DNA of 64,000 bases from JBLMYQ01 sp050260055 (GTDB lineage: Bacteria > Bacillota > Clostridia > Acetivibrionales > UBA4821): the NCBI GenBank assembly GCA_050260055.1, contig JBLNBO010000003.1, positions 62,001-126,000 on the forward strand, written 5' to 3'. The position numbers and the translations under genes are program-made. Below, piece by piece: positions 15,633 through 23,128 of this stretch (the stretch's first letter is position 1; each line of letters starts with the position of its first letter). The notes under the pieces were generated by a model. The model was not told the origin of the DNA. It saw only the letters and a program-made list of their open reading frames with translations, and made no database searches.

Positions 15633-16092
15633 TTATTCTTCCATTATGCCATTTAAAATGAGCAAGCAGGCTAGTTAAGCCAATTCCAATAAATCCTCCA
15701 AAAGTATCTATCAAAACATCTGTTACCTTAGCCGCTCTTCCCGGCACAAACGCCTGATGAATCTCGTCTGTTACTGCATAAATCAAGCAAATCAGTATGG
15801 AATATAGGAATAACTTCTTATCTTTAATTCCAGTTGAAGATAAAGCTAAACATAATAACATCCCCAACACTGCATATTCCAAAGTATGCGCAATCTTTCT
15901 AATAAAGTAATTCCAACCGTTATTCAAAAATTCTCCCTTAAAGCCAAAGTTGTTAGCAATTCTGTTTATTTCTTGAATTACAAAAAGGCTTTGTGTATCT
16001 GACTGTATTGCAGGCTTACTGGAGAATTGAAATATTATGCTCATCCAGATTATTGCTAAAAACCAATAAATTATTACTCTTTTTAAGTCCAT
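15622..16092 (-). CDS. VanZ-family membrane protein
   Basis: 156 residues with four hydrophobic helices. VanZ signature: an N-terminal helix followed by FQFSSKPA, the central RKIAHTLEYAVLGMLLCL and the C-terminal YAVTDEIHQAFVPGRAAKVT followed by DVLIDTFGGFIGI. VanZ domains occur in teicoplanin resistance and in many Firmicutes housekeeping contexts; function is not settled. Located in the cytoplasmic membrane. It starts 25 nt after the stop of the MinD-like gene on the same strand and is likely co-transcribed with it. Confidence 0.88.
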   Translation of the reverse strand: MDLKRVIIYWFLAIIWMSIIFQFSSKPAIQSDTQSLFVIQEINRIANNFGFKGEFLNNGWNYFIRKIAHTLEYAVLGMLLCLALSSTGIKDKKLFLYSILICLIYAVTDEIHQAFVPGRAAKVTDVLIDTFGGFIGIGLTSLLAHFKWHNGRIIKE

Positions 16093-16117
16093 TAAAAACT
16101 CTCCGTCTTTTTTAAGC

Positions 16118-16936
16118 TTAATTCTTTTTAAACAGCTTTTTGAAGAAACTATCTTTCACTTCTGTCTTTGATTTTTCGCCTTCTTGAGTATTAAGAGCTA
16201 TTTCAGTATTAGCAAGATACGCAACCCTCTTTATTAGGTTCTGTATGGATGAATTGTATTTATTTTTTTGCTTTACAAATTCATTCGTCTTTTTTTGATT
16301 ATAATAATCTCTCATGCTTGAAGAATAAACAACACTTATGTGTTCTATCTGGTACATCTTTTTAATTTCGCCGGAATCCGGAAAAACATTATCTTCAAAC
16401 ATATTTATAACATTTATTTCTTTTACATCCTTATGCTGATTGTAGGATTTGTACCATTCTAGTATGTAAGGATTCTGCGTCATAACATTTAGAAACACAT
16501 CACAGTTAGAGTAAATAAGCCTGCTCAATTCGCTCTGCGTTCCTGCTGTAGTATCCACAATTACAATATCAAAGGTTTTACGCGCAACCTCTATTATTTT
16601 TAAAACCTCTTCAGTATTCTTTTTAAGATAATCTGAATTGTCTATACGGCTAGGATTTACAAGTCTTAAATTAGGCTTTAAAACTTCTGTATTTTCAATT
16701 AGAAGTTCTGATGTAAGCTCTCTGTTTCGCACTATAGAAATCAAATCATCAATACAATTTGAAGTTTTTCGGTCAACTAAGAACTCCATTTCTCCAAATA
16801 AATAATTAAAATCAAATATAAGTATGCTCAATTCCGTGTAATTAGCGAGAGTATATCCGATATTGTAAACAAGAGATGTTATTCCTTGTCCATGTTTGAC
16901 ACTGCCGACTCCAATAAACTTTCCCGTTTTCTCCAT
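16118..16936 (-). CDS. MinD/ParA-like P-loop ATPase with degenerate Walker A
   Basis: 272 residues. Fold of the SIMIBI MinD/ParA/TadZ group: N-terminal strand then GVGSVKHGQGITSLVYNIGY in the place of the deviant Walker A (KGGxGKT), DFNYLFG for switch I and DIVIVDTTAGTQSELSRLIY for Walker B/switch II. The Walker A lysine is replaced by isoleucine (HGQGITS), so ATP binding may be weak or lost. The C-terminal 70 residues are charged and helical. Operon with VanZ. The protein resembles the CpaE/TadZ-type localisation ATPases and might be a distant relative of the one at 61628-62989. GGAGGT site upstream. Confidence 0.65.
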   Translation of the reverse strand: MEKTGKFIGVGSVKHGQGITSLVYNIGYTLANYTELSILIFDFNYLFGEMEFLVDRKTSNCIDDLISIVRNRELTSELLIENTEVLKPNLRLVNPSRIDNSDYLKKNTEEVLKIIEVARKTFDIVIVDTTAGTQSELSRLIYSNCDVFLNVMTQNPYILEWYKSYNQHKDVKEINVINMFEDNVFPDSGEIKKMYQIEHISVVYSSSMRDYYNQKKTNEFVKQKNKYNSSIQNLIKRVAYLANTEIALNTQEGEKSKTEVKDSFFKKLFKKN

Positions 16937-17017
16937 CTTGTACCTCCAGATTTTTTATACAAACTAATTATACCAAAAAATCAGATGTAAAGAACCTTTT
17001 TTTCAAATTCCCAAGGC

Positions 17018-17046
17018 TTTACTTATGGCTCTGCTTGTTGTATAAT
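17018..17046 (+). promoter_or_regulatory. Promoter of tRNA-Arg(ACG)
   Basis: -35 TTTACT (17018-17023), 17-bp spacer, -10 TATAAT (17041-17046), 19 nt upstream of the tRNA. Confidence 0.65.
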
Positions 17047-17065
17047 ATGGTTTCAGTAAGCATAT

Positions 17066-17142
17066 GCGCCCATAGCTCAGCTGGATAGAGTGTTTGGCTA
17101 CGAACCAAAAGGTCGGGGGTTCGAATCCCTCTGGGCGTGCCA
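17066..17142 (+). tRNA. tRNA-Arg (anticodon ACG)
   Basis: 77 nt with encoded CCA. Acceptor GCGCCCA / TGGGCGT, anticodon arm TTTGG-CTACGAA-CCAAA, T-arm GGGGGTTCGAATCCCTC. A34 would be deaminated to inosine by TadA (12721-13167), allowing decoding of CGU, CGC and CGA. Confidence 0.96.
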
Positions 17143-17146
17143 AAGC

Positions 17147-17188
17147 AAAAAGGAAAGTACATTCTACAAATGATGTACTTTCCTTTTT
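17147..17188. terminator. Bidirectional terminator
   Basis: 16-bp perfect stem AAAAAGGAAAGTACAT / ATGTACTTTCCTTTTT. Serves tRNA-Arg (+) and the unknown gene ending at 17202 (-). Confidence 0.9.
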
Positions 17189-17201
17189 CGTTTTAAGTCA
17201 A

Positions 17202-17804
17202 TTATCCAATCATTTCTCCATTGAGAACTTTCATGTCTCTTTCTGTAGATTTTATCGCTTCTGCTAATATTCTCTCAGATATATACCGAATATTCTCAAG
17301 TATTGCTATTAATTCGTTCTTTTCTTTAGGATATAAATTCAAACTGTTTTGGCTAACGATTTTTAAAATAACCCCCAAAAGAATACCAGTTAGATTTTGG
17401 TTTATCTTTTCTTTTTTAGATACTCCTTTAAAAAACATAACCAGCGACACAAGTGGTTTCATTGCCTTTTTGTAAATAGGAAGCAATCCTAACGGTACAA
17501 ATTGAAAATTTGTTTCTAATTGGCTTAATGCCGCATTAATTTCTACGTTGTCTTTAAATAGGTTATCCCGGTGACTAGCTAGCAAATCCTTAAACAAACT
17601 TAAATCTTCGAGTTTTGGGACTTCACTGGAAGTTAGTCTAATGCAAACGTCCCTTTTTGGTAACTCAATTTTTGTTTCTGTTTTGTTTGAATTAAAAATA
17701 AACATTTCATCTTCTAATGTTACAGTTATTTTTTCAATTACACCTGTTCTTTTGATTTCTTCAAGGTACGTACTTAAATCAATTTTTTTAACTTCCTTTT
17801 TCAT
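17202..17804 (-). CDS. Hypothetical protein
   Basis: 200 residues from the ATG at 17804, chosen because AAGGAGG lies 6 nt upstream; ATG at 17810 and the longer open frame lack a usable site. No family recognised. The first 70 residues are beta-prone (VIEKITVTLEDEMFIFNS, KTETKIELPKRDVCIRLT); the rest is helical with a hydrophobic patch LLGVILKIVSQNSL that is too polar for a confident membrane helix. It lies between the intact tRNA-Arg(ACG) and a copy of the tRNA's 3' half, so it may be cargo of a small tRNA-targeting insertion. Confidence 0.55.
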   Translation of the reverse strand: MKKEVKKIDLSTYLEEIKRTGVIEKITVTLEDEMFIFNSNKTETKIELPKRDVCIRLTSSEVPKLEDLSLFKDLLASHRDNLFKDNVEINAALSQLETNFQFVPLGLLPIYKKAMKPLVSLVMFFKGVSKKEKINQNLTGILLGVILKIVSQNSLNLYPKEKNELIAILENIRYISERILAEAIKSTERDMKVLNGEMIG

Positions 17805-18032
17805 AAACATCCTCCTTATTTCTTTTTTATCCTTAAAAACAGATATTAAATTTTTCAAATAACTTATTGACATTCTTATTACCCATCTATGCAAAGACCT
17901 TGCTTTGATGCAGACTACAGTCATATATTTTAAAAGCTTATTTCATAAAATTATATCATGATTTTAATATATATGCTAGTATGAATTGGTGTTTTTAGGG
18001 ATTCAATTTCTAATTTTTCAACATATAAAATA

Positions 18033-18107
18033 ACGTTCCATTATGCCTACGAACCAAAAGGTCGGGGATTCGAACCCTGAGAGGGCGTGAAGCGTTAATG
18101 GAACGTC
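18033..18107 (+). other. tRNA-Arg(ACG) 3'-half copy enclosed in an inverted repeat
   Basis: Positions 18047-18067 repeat the 21 bases CTACGAACCAAAAGGTCGGG(G) of the tRNA anticodon loop to T-arm; the copy then continues with ATTCGAACCC and degenerates to GAGAGGGCGTGA. It is flanked by the 11-bp inverted repeat ACGTTCCATTA / TAATGGAACGT, so the entire piece can fold as a closed stem. The 5' half of a tRNA is missing. It looks like an attachment-site remnant or a tRNA-derived RNA. Confidence 0.55.
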
Positions 18108-18124
18108 CTAAACGGACGTTTTTA
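18102..18124 (+). terminator. Terminator-like hairpin
   Basis: AACGTCC / GGACGTT stem with loop TAAAC followed by TTTTA, directly after the tRNA-like element. Up to 18216 follow further GC-rich dyads (CCCG-TTCG-CGGG and CAAATGC / GCATTTG) with no gene. Confidence 0.55.
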
Positions 18125-18216
18125 GCTTCGCGTAAGGAGCCGGGACCCGTTCGCGGGTGGCGACGTAGGCAAATGCGAGCTTGCCGAAGCATTTGATAAT
18201 CCCTCTGACCTGCCAT

Positions 18217-18254
18217 AAAAAACTGCTGACATTATATAATGTCAGCAGTTTTTT
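18217..18254. terminator. Perfect palindromic terminator
   Basis: A perfect palindrome with the half-site ACTGCTGACATTATA, flanked by A6 and T7. It is a bidirectional terminator and follows the small gene at 18276 on the minus strand. It shares the core CTGCTGAC with the terminators at 1541 and 2374. Confidence 0.85.
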
Positions 18255-18275
18255 TACCTGATTAATAACCCTATG

Positions 18276-18527
18276 TTAAAAATTGACCCACCAGTTTATA
18301 AATCCGAATCTATACCTTCTTTTTTTCAATCTTTTTATCTCCATACTTAATCCTATAATTCTTCCCATTTGAACCCTTGGACTATAAACCAAGCCTTCTT
18401 TTTCTCTTTCTTGTTTCTTTTCTCTTAGCTCATCTACCATGCCTTCTAATTCTTCAATCCTCCGAATCACGTTCTTGTCTAATGCCCACTCGTTGATTTT
18501 TCTCATTAATTCCGATATTTTTCCCAT
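18276..18527 (-). CDS. Small hypothetical coiled-coil protein
   Basis: 83 residues, unknown. Residues about 20-45 (EELEGMVDELREKKQEREKE) are predicted to form a charged coiled coil; the C-terminus is basic and aromatic (KRLKKRRYRFGFINWW). AAGGAGG lies 10 nt before the ATG and a perfect terminator follows, which supports a real gene. The C-terminal basic/aromatic stretch could bind membrane or nucleic acid. No homology recognised. Confidence 0.55.
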   Translation of the reverse strand: MGKISELMRKINEWALDKNVIRRIEELEGMVDELREKKQEREKEGLVYSPRVQMGRIIGLSMEIKRLKKRRYRFGFINWWVNF

Positions 18528-18613
18528 TATTATTCTACCTCCTTCATTAAATAACGTCTTTTCTTTATCAAATCCTTTATTGTTGTTAACCCTAAATGGT
18601 TCCTTTTGTTTAA

Positions 18614-19036
18614 CTACAAATGTGTTTTCCGGAAATAATCCATAAATTCAGGCAGGTCCATTTCTTGTCCGTTTCCACAATCAACACATTGACAAAGTCC
18701 GCACTCATCACAATTGCCGAGAATAGCATCTTCATCGAAAGTAAAACATTTGTCTTGAATTTCCTCATAAAGTTTTTTCATATGGTTGAAAACTTCTTCT
18801 TTTAAATTGCCTTGTGTCGTTTGAGGCTTAAATTCTTGCCCGGTATAAAACTTACTTTCGAATCCAGCCAATAAATCGGCGAAATTGATTTTTCCACTTA
18901 TTCCACACTGGAGTGTAATAAAATCAATTAGTTCTTGGTCTTTAAGATTTGCAGAATTGAGTAATGTTTTGATTTCCATAGCGTGGGTAATAATAAGATT
19001 TTTCTTTGCAATCTGCGCTGCCGATACCATTTCCAT
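18614..19036 (-). CDS. Hypothetical protein with a C-terminal cysteine cluster
   Basis: 140 residues from the ATG at 19036 (AAAGGAGG 7 nt upstream); the frame extends 11 codons further without a site. The N-terminal 100 residues are helical and without known motif. Residues about 104-118 hold GNCDECGLCQCVDCGNG, five cysteines as CxxCxxCxCxxC, which could bind zinc or an Fe-S cluster. Controlled by a good promoter at 19161-19189 with a dyad in the spacer. Family not recognised. Confidence 0.6.
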   Translation of the reverse strand: MEMVSAAQIAKKNLIITHAMEIKTLLNSANLKDQELIDFITLQCGISGKINFADLLAGFESKFYTGQEFKPQTTQGNLKEEVFNHMKKLYEEIQDKCFTFDEDAILGNCDECGLCQCVDCGNGQEMDLPEFMDYFRKTHL

Positions 19037-19160
19037 TTTGTTTCCTCCTTTAAAATTTACAACCCTCACCTTTATTAAGGTTTAATCAAGCTTCCGACCT
19101 GTCCGCAATATAACATTTTGAACAATTAGGCATATTTTTTCATAAAATATAGATACTTAT

Positions 19161-19189
19161 AGTTTACCAAGAGACAAGTTCTCTGTCAA
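19161..19189 (-). promoter_or_regulatory. Promoter with operator-like dyad in the spacer
   Basis: Minus strand: -35 TTGACA (19184-19189), 17-bp spacer, -10 TAAACT (19161-19166). The spacer contains AGAGA-ACTTG-TCTCT (5-bp arms overlapping the -35 end), a plausible repressor site. Drives the Cys-cluster gene at 18614-19036. Confidence 0.65.
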
Positions 19190-19216
19190 TTTAGAAAACC
19201 ATAAATTACTTTTTAA

Positions 19217-19582
19217 TTAAGCCGAACATAGCGACTTTAAAGCCTCCGCTTCAGTACTTTTAAATATTATTTTGTTGCCCTTATTAGATTCATAAATCAA
19301 AGCCTTTAAGCTCTTACTATTGTATTTTTCGAAATCGCCAATAATTGCAAGAGCCATTCCATAATTCATGTATTTCTGCATTATCTCGCCAGCAATACAT
19401 GTTTTTAATTCAAAAAAGTCTTCCGTAATGTTTTTCTTATTGATGACTACTTTATCACAATCATAGTTATGCCTAACAGTTGCCATCAAATCTAAAGAGT
19501 CTTGCACATTGTTGATGATGATATCTTCACTTGATACAACTGCGATATTTTGACTTTCCATTTTTATTACTTTGATTTCCAT
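19217..19582 (-). CDS. DUF4180 domain protein
   Basis: 121 residues, the length of the single-domain DUF4180 family. The whole protein fits: IAVVSSEDIIINNVQDSLDL, then CDKVVINKKNITEDFFELKT, and a C-terminal block IIGDFEKYNSKSLKALIYES. The family is of unknown biochemical role and common in soil Firmicutes and mobile-element cargo. AAGGAGG site before the ATG. It is the last gene of the head-to-tail minus-strand array and is separated from the Mrr-type nuclease gene by a short attC-like palindrome. Confidence 0.85.
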   Translation of the reverse strand: MEIKVIKMESQNIAVVSSEDIIINNVQDSLDLMATVRHNYDCDKVVINKKNITEDFFELKTCIAGEIMQKYMNYGMALAIIGDFEKYNSKSLKALIYESNKGNKIIFKSTEAEALKSLCSA

Positions 19583-19604
19583 GCTTTTCCTCCTTGCACT
19601 TTTA

Positions 19605-19667
19605 TGATTATCTGCATTCTCGTTGATTGGGCTGCGGTGCAGTCCTTGTGAGAGTGCATTGTTATAT
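19605..19667 (-). repeat. attC-like imperfect palindrome (63 nt)
   Basis: On the minus strand it opens with ATATAACAATGCACTCTC, folds through GGACTGC-ACC-GCAGCCC and closes with GAGAATGCAGATAATC. The opening resembles the R'' half (RYYYAAC) of integron attC sites with 6 of 7 matches; the closing half is degenerate and lacks GTT. It separates the Mrr-type gene from the DUF4180 gene. Confidence 0.5.
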
Positions 19668-19679
19668 GTAGTAGCGACA

Positions 19680-20408
19680 TTAAATATTCCTTGTAAATTT
19701 GCATGCTGGGTATCCAGAACAACCTAAGAACTTACCAAATTTACCTTTTTTCATTGATAAGGCACGGCCACATTTTGGGCAAACTTCGTCATTCTGAACT
19801 TCTTCCCCCTTACTTCGTTTTTCTTTTACTACGTTTTCAACAATTTCCTTACCCTTTGATTTGCTCATAATTTCTATAAGTTTTTTTCTATCCCAGAGCT
19901 CAATTCCGTTTGAATTTGCTAAATCATATGCGTTTTCTGTAAATGAACTATTGGTAACTACCATTCCTTTATTAGCATCATAGTACTTAATAGCTCCTAT
20001 TACTTGTTGAATAGCATCAACACCAACATTCATCTTCCATCTTTTTGCCTGAACAACAACTTTTCTGCCGGCCTTCTTCAAAACTAAATCTGCTCCATAA
20101 TCATCAGTTTTTGGAGTTAAATGTCCACTATAACCTAAATTCTTAAAATGTTCTAATAAGTAGTCTTCAAATACCTCTCCCCGCATATTATCAATTTCAT
20201 CAATCCCACTTTCAAAAAGCTTCTTCCTTTTATTCTTTTTATATTTACTAATTGCTAGGTATAATAGTCCTAAACTTCCGAGAAAGGTTAACGCTCCTAA
20301 CCAAATATTAGCTGTCTTCCCCCAAACAAATATGGATAAAATTATTGAGGCACTATAAAAAGTGTCAACAATATCCTCAAATACTGTGGTTTTTTTCCCT
20401 CTGCTCAC
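19680..20408 (-). CDS. Mrr-type restriction endonuclease-like protein with topoisomerase-type zinc ribbon
   Basis: 242 residues. Two hydrophobic segments at about residues 14-34 and 36-50 anchor the N-terminus; then the Mrr_cat domain from about 70 to 190 with FEDYLLEHFKNLGYSGHLTP, the catalytic D of DDYGADLVL and the QxK core VVVQAKRWK, and the helix AIQQVIGAIKYYDANKGMVV. The C-terminus is a CxxC...C....C zinc ribbon (CPKCGRALSMKKGKFGKFLG followed by CSGYPACKF) as in topoisomerase I tails. Membrane-tethered Mrr-like proteins are known as nucleases of modified or foreign DNA. GTG start with AGGGAGG upstream. Cassette-like position between two palindromes. Confidence 0.85.
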   Translation of the reverse strand: MSRGKKTTVFEDIVDTFYSASIILSIFVWGKTANIWLGALTFLGSLGLLYLAISKYKKNKRKKLFESGIDEIDNMRGEVFEDYLLEHFKNLGYSGHLTPKTDDYGADLVLKKAGRKVVVQAKRWKMNVGVDAIQQVIGAIKYYDANKGMVVTNSSFTENAYDLANSNGIELWDRKKLIEIMSKSKGKEIVENVVKEKRSKGEEVQNDEVCPKCGRALSMKKGKFGKFLGCSGYPACKFTRNI

Positions 20409-20441
20409 AAAGATTCCTCCCTAAAAAATATGTCGCTATTG

Positions 20442-20625
20442 CATATAGCATCCCACACTCTCGGCGTCACAGAGTTGGACTTGCAAAGCCCTTCTTCCTC
20501 GGTGGCGGCTTGTCCGCCCAGCGATTGGGATGCGGCACAAGCTTCCCGTTGTTGATCGCTCGGTATTGGGGCTGCTCCTCAAATAATGCCAGCAAACCTA
20601 TACGAGAGTGAATTGTTAAGTGATG
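20442..20625 (-). repeat. attC-like imperfect palindrome (about 184 nt)
   Basis: Minus strand: starts ACTTAACAATTCACTCTCG, where ACTTAAC fully matches RYYYAAC, and ends CGAGAGTGTGGGATGCTATAT, the 8-bp arms CACTCTCG / CGAGAGTG pairing. The terminal GCTATAT deviates from GTTRRRY at one base. Inside, CCCAATCGCTGGGCGGACAA to CTCTGTGACGC is about 75 percent identical to the element at 21431-21581, as expected of attC sites of one array. No ORF is credible inside it. Confidence 0.55.
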
Positions 20626-20680
20626 TCGGACGTCTAATAATTCAGAAGCAACCATGGATGGGTGCTCCTAATAATTAGTA

Positions 20681-21355
20681 TTAGTTATCGTTTATACAAT
20701 CAATAAATTTGACACCCAAAGCTGTAAGTTTATGTATTATAGTTGACGGAGTGACACCAAAAACCATCCCATGTACAATTTTCATTTCTACAAAATTAAA
20801 CTGTAGTAACTTATTCGCATTCCCTTCCAATTCTTTATGTTCTGAAGTATTGATACAATAACCATTGACTAAGTTAGTATTTAAGAAATTTAATAGCTTA
20901 ATATCATCATTTGTAAGAAAATCTACATATTTTGAAAACATTGAAAATTCATCCCAAGAAATCTTACTCTCAACAAATCCTTTAATTAACTTTGAAATAA
21001 TATTAGTCCTATTCAATTCTTCAAGCCTATCGAGAATAATTATTATTCTTTCAGTAACCTTATCTTGGAATTTCGGATCCCGCATTTTGTATTTAAATTC
21101 ATTATATTTTATAGTATCGATACTCTCATTTTTAAACTCACATATAAATTTTATTAGTTTTTTAGTAAAAAATCGTTCTTTAATATTTAAACCTGTCTTG
21201 CAGACTGCAACTATTGATTTTATTACAGGTATTTCTTTTGCTACTCCTTCATTAAATAATGAGTCTAGCCCAACTTCAGTTATATCAATTGCAACATCTT
21301 TTGTTCCACTAGTTAATTCCTCTGCTAATCCTTTTTGTAAATTTTCAATCTTCAT
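20681..21355 (-). CDS. Hypothetical protein
   Basis: 224 residues from the ATG at 21355 (AAGGGG 9 nt upstream; a TTG at 21364 would touch the ribosome site). Mostly helical, with a central hydrophobic hairpin-like stretch VAKEIPVIKSIVAVCKTGLN followed by IKERFFTKKLIKFI, then charged helices. The C-terminal 60 residues (LLQFNFVEMKIVHGMVFGVT ... LTALGVKFIDC) look like a winged-helix or small alpha/beta fold. This general layout is seen in uncharacterised genes of defence islands, but I do not recognise a family. Flanked on both sides by attC-like palindromes, so it behaves as a gene cassette. Confidence 0.6.
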   Translation of the reverse strand: MKIENLQKGLAEELTSGTKDVAIDITEVGLDSLFNEGVAKEIPVIKSIVAVCKTGLNIKERFFTKKLIKFICEFKNESIDTIKYNEFKYKMRDPKFQDKVTERIIIILDRLEELNRTNIISKLIKGFVESKISWDEFSMFSKYVDFLTNDDIKLLNFLNTNLVNGYCINTSEHKELEGNANKLLQFNFVEMKIVHGMVFGVTPSTIIHKLTALGVKFIDCINDN

Positions 21356-21430
21356 AATTCTCAACCCCTTAAAATATATCCAATTTTTAGAGCAATCGCA
21401 TATATACGCGTCCCTTTTACGACCAAATTC

Positions 21431-21581
21431 ATCTAACGTCCTGCACTCTCAGCATCACAGAGCTGGACCAGCAAGGCCATTCTCCTTGGCGGCGGCTTGT
21501 CCTCCCAGCGATTGGGGTGTGGAGCGGAGCCTTCTTCCTTGCTTTTCTCACCGCGACTTTACGGTAGCGCATTGTTATAAG
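21431..21581 (-). repeat. attC-like imperfect palindrome (about 151 nt)
   Basis: Minus strand: begins CTTATAACAATGCGC and ends GAGAGTGCAGGACGTTAGAT; GTTAGAT fits the R' consensus GTTRRRY exactly, and TTATAAC is the common variant of R''. The middle contains CCCAATCGCTGGG and GACAAGCCGCC, shared with the element at 20442-20625. It lies between two same-strand genes, as an attC site would. Confidence 0.6.
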
Positions 21582-21626
21582 ACGTGTGCCGGGCTCCAAA
21601 GCTTAGCGGTCACGGATGGCCGCTTC

Positions 21627-23078
21627 TTAATCTTTACACCTTACTTTTTTCAGCTTTTCTTTAGTTGCCTCTTCATCATTCACAGATATCTCAGGAAAAT
21701 TCACAATCTCTCCAGAGGTATTTTTAATCGCTTTTCTACATTCCTTTGAGAATTTAGAATCTTTTGTATCTTTTATATATTTAGCAACATTGAACAAATC
21801 AATTGTTCTGATTAGTGCTATATTTGATCGTTTTGCCCCACTAAAGCACTTTTCAGTAAAAAACTCAGTTCTTTCCTCTGGTGACAAGAGCCTGTAGGCA
21901 TTACCAAAAAGTACCCCTTTAGCATACTCATTAACTTCATCGCGCGCAAAATCTTCTTGAATATTTCTTTCAAGTTGGCTTAATTTTTCTATGTTTATAG
22001 CTTTATTATCCCTTCCCTCAGCTTCTCCAATGAATCGCCCTTCATCACCTACAAAAACCACATCAAATTCAGATTCATCATTTTGAAATCCTTCTGCTTT
22101 AAAACCCAATATTTCGAGTGCATGAATAATTGATAGTTCAAGAGGTTTTCCCTGTTCATACAATAATCCCCGAAGTAAACCTTCCTTTTCAATCTCTACT
22201 TCGATATTAGTTTTTTGTTCCTTAAGCTTTTCAATTTTGTCATTAATAATAGATATCTTTTCAGTTAGCTTATTTTCAATACCAAGCCTAAATTTTCTGT
22301 CTTTTGCCCAGGCTGGTAATGGTGATACTGCTGCTCCTTTTTTTATTGCCTTATCAATTTCAATAAGGCAAGATATATACTTTTTGCCAAAAGCTTTTCC
22401 TTCCTTCGTCCACTCCCACTCATCTTCATCTTCATCAATATATTTAATGAATTTATTCTCGTCGTATTTAATGGGTGGAATAATTAAAATGGCCCCTTTT
22501 GAATTTGTAAATTTCGCTGCAACAGTTTTATTTCCTGATTTGGTAGTTAATAAACTGCTATTAAAATCTCCTTCAAGATAAATTTCAAACGGAGAATATT
22601 TCGAGAACCCACCCCAATATGTGGATAGAACACCAATATCTTTTGTAGCCCTAATTTCTTCTCCAGATACCGGAATAACTTTTCCAATTTTAACAGGAAA
22701 TACATCATAACTATTCAAAGGTCGAACAATATTTGTGTATACTGTTGATTTCCCCGTTCCAGAAGATTGTTTTTCTCCAGTGTAAACACAAACTTCCTCA
22801 GGTTTACTTAAAAATATGAATATAGTCTTCCCAGAATCAAAAGCCTCCTTCAACTCTCTTTGCCAGTGCAAAATAACTTCAGAACTTCTAAAAGAATATG
22901 TCTGATCTAACACAGGTTTTCCATTATACCTTTCATTATAATGATAATTATAGGGAATACCCGGATTAAATATTATTATGTCCGCATCTAATAATGAACG
23001 ATCAGATTCTAATGGAATGTATTCATCATCATCACCTGGCAAAGAATAATTTACGCAAAAAATCTTTTTTTCTGACAC
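21627..23078 (-). CDS. Hypothetical protein with possible C-terminal PD-(D/E)xK nuclease-like domain
   Basis: 483 residues, GTG start with GGAGAGGAG 8 nt upstream. The N-terminal 230 residues look alpha/beta (LLDADIIIFNPGIPY, KTIFIFLSKPEEVCVY, GAILIIPPIKYDEN), reminiscent of a Rossmann-like or GATase-like fold. A coiled coil follows at about 265-310. Residues about 320-420 contain ALEILGFKAEGFQNDESEFD, VVFVGDEGRFIGEAEGRDNK and YAKGVLFGNAYRLL, with the order hydrophobic-D...ExE-K reminiscent of PD-(D/E)xK nucleases. The exact family is not recognised. As the first gene of the palindrome-separated array it may be a defence-type cassette. Confidence 0.6.
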   Translation of the reverse strand: MSEKKIFCVNYSLPGDDDEYIPLESDRSLLDADIIIFNPGIPYNYHYNERYNGKPVLDQTYSFRSSEVILHWQRELKEAFDSGKTIFIFLSKPEEVCVYTGEKQSSGTGKSTVYTNIVRPLNSYDVFPVKIGKVIPVSGEEIRATKDIGVLSTYWGGFSKYSPFEIYLEGDFNSSLLTTKSGNKTVAAKFTNSKGAILIIPPIKYDENKFIKYIDEDEDEWEWTKEGKAFGKKYISCLIEIDKAIKKGAAVSPLPAWAKDRKFRLGIENKLTEKISIINDKIEKLKEQKTNIEVEIEKEGLLRGLLYEQGKPLELSIIHALEILGFKAEGFQNDESEFDVVFVGDEGRFIGEAEGRDNKAINIEKLSQLERNIQEDFARDEVNEYAKGVLFGNAYRLLSPEERTEFFTEKCFSGAKRSNIALIRTIDLFNVAKYIKDTKDSKFSKECRKAIKNTSGEIVNFPEISVNDEEATKEKLKKVRCKD

Positions 23079-23128
23079 AAATCATACTCCTCTCCAAAAT
23101 GTTTTTTGCTACCCCAATAAATGCCATC

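Noticed and set aside
18010..18216. 68-residue minus-strand open frame
   Set aside because: It covers the tRNA fragment and GC-rich hairpins; no ribosome site.
20467..20655. 62-residue minus-strand open frame
   Set aside because: It lies within the attC-like palindrome; no ribosome site and low coding character.
20865..21749. 294-residue plus-strand open frame across the unknown gene and an attC-like element
   Set aside because: Antisense shadow of the 224-residue gene running through the palindrome; no start signal.
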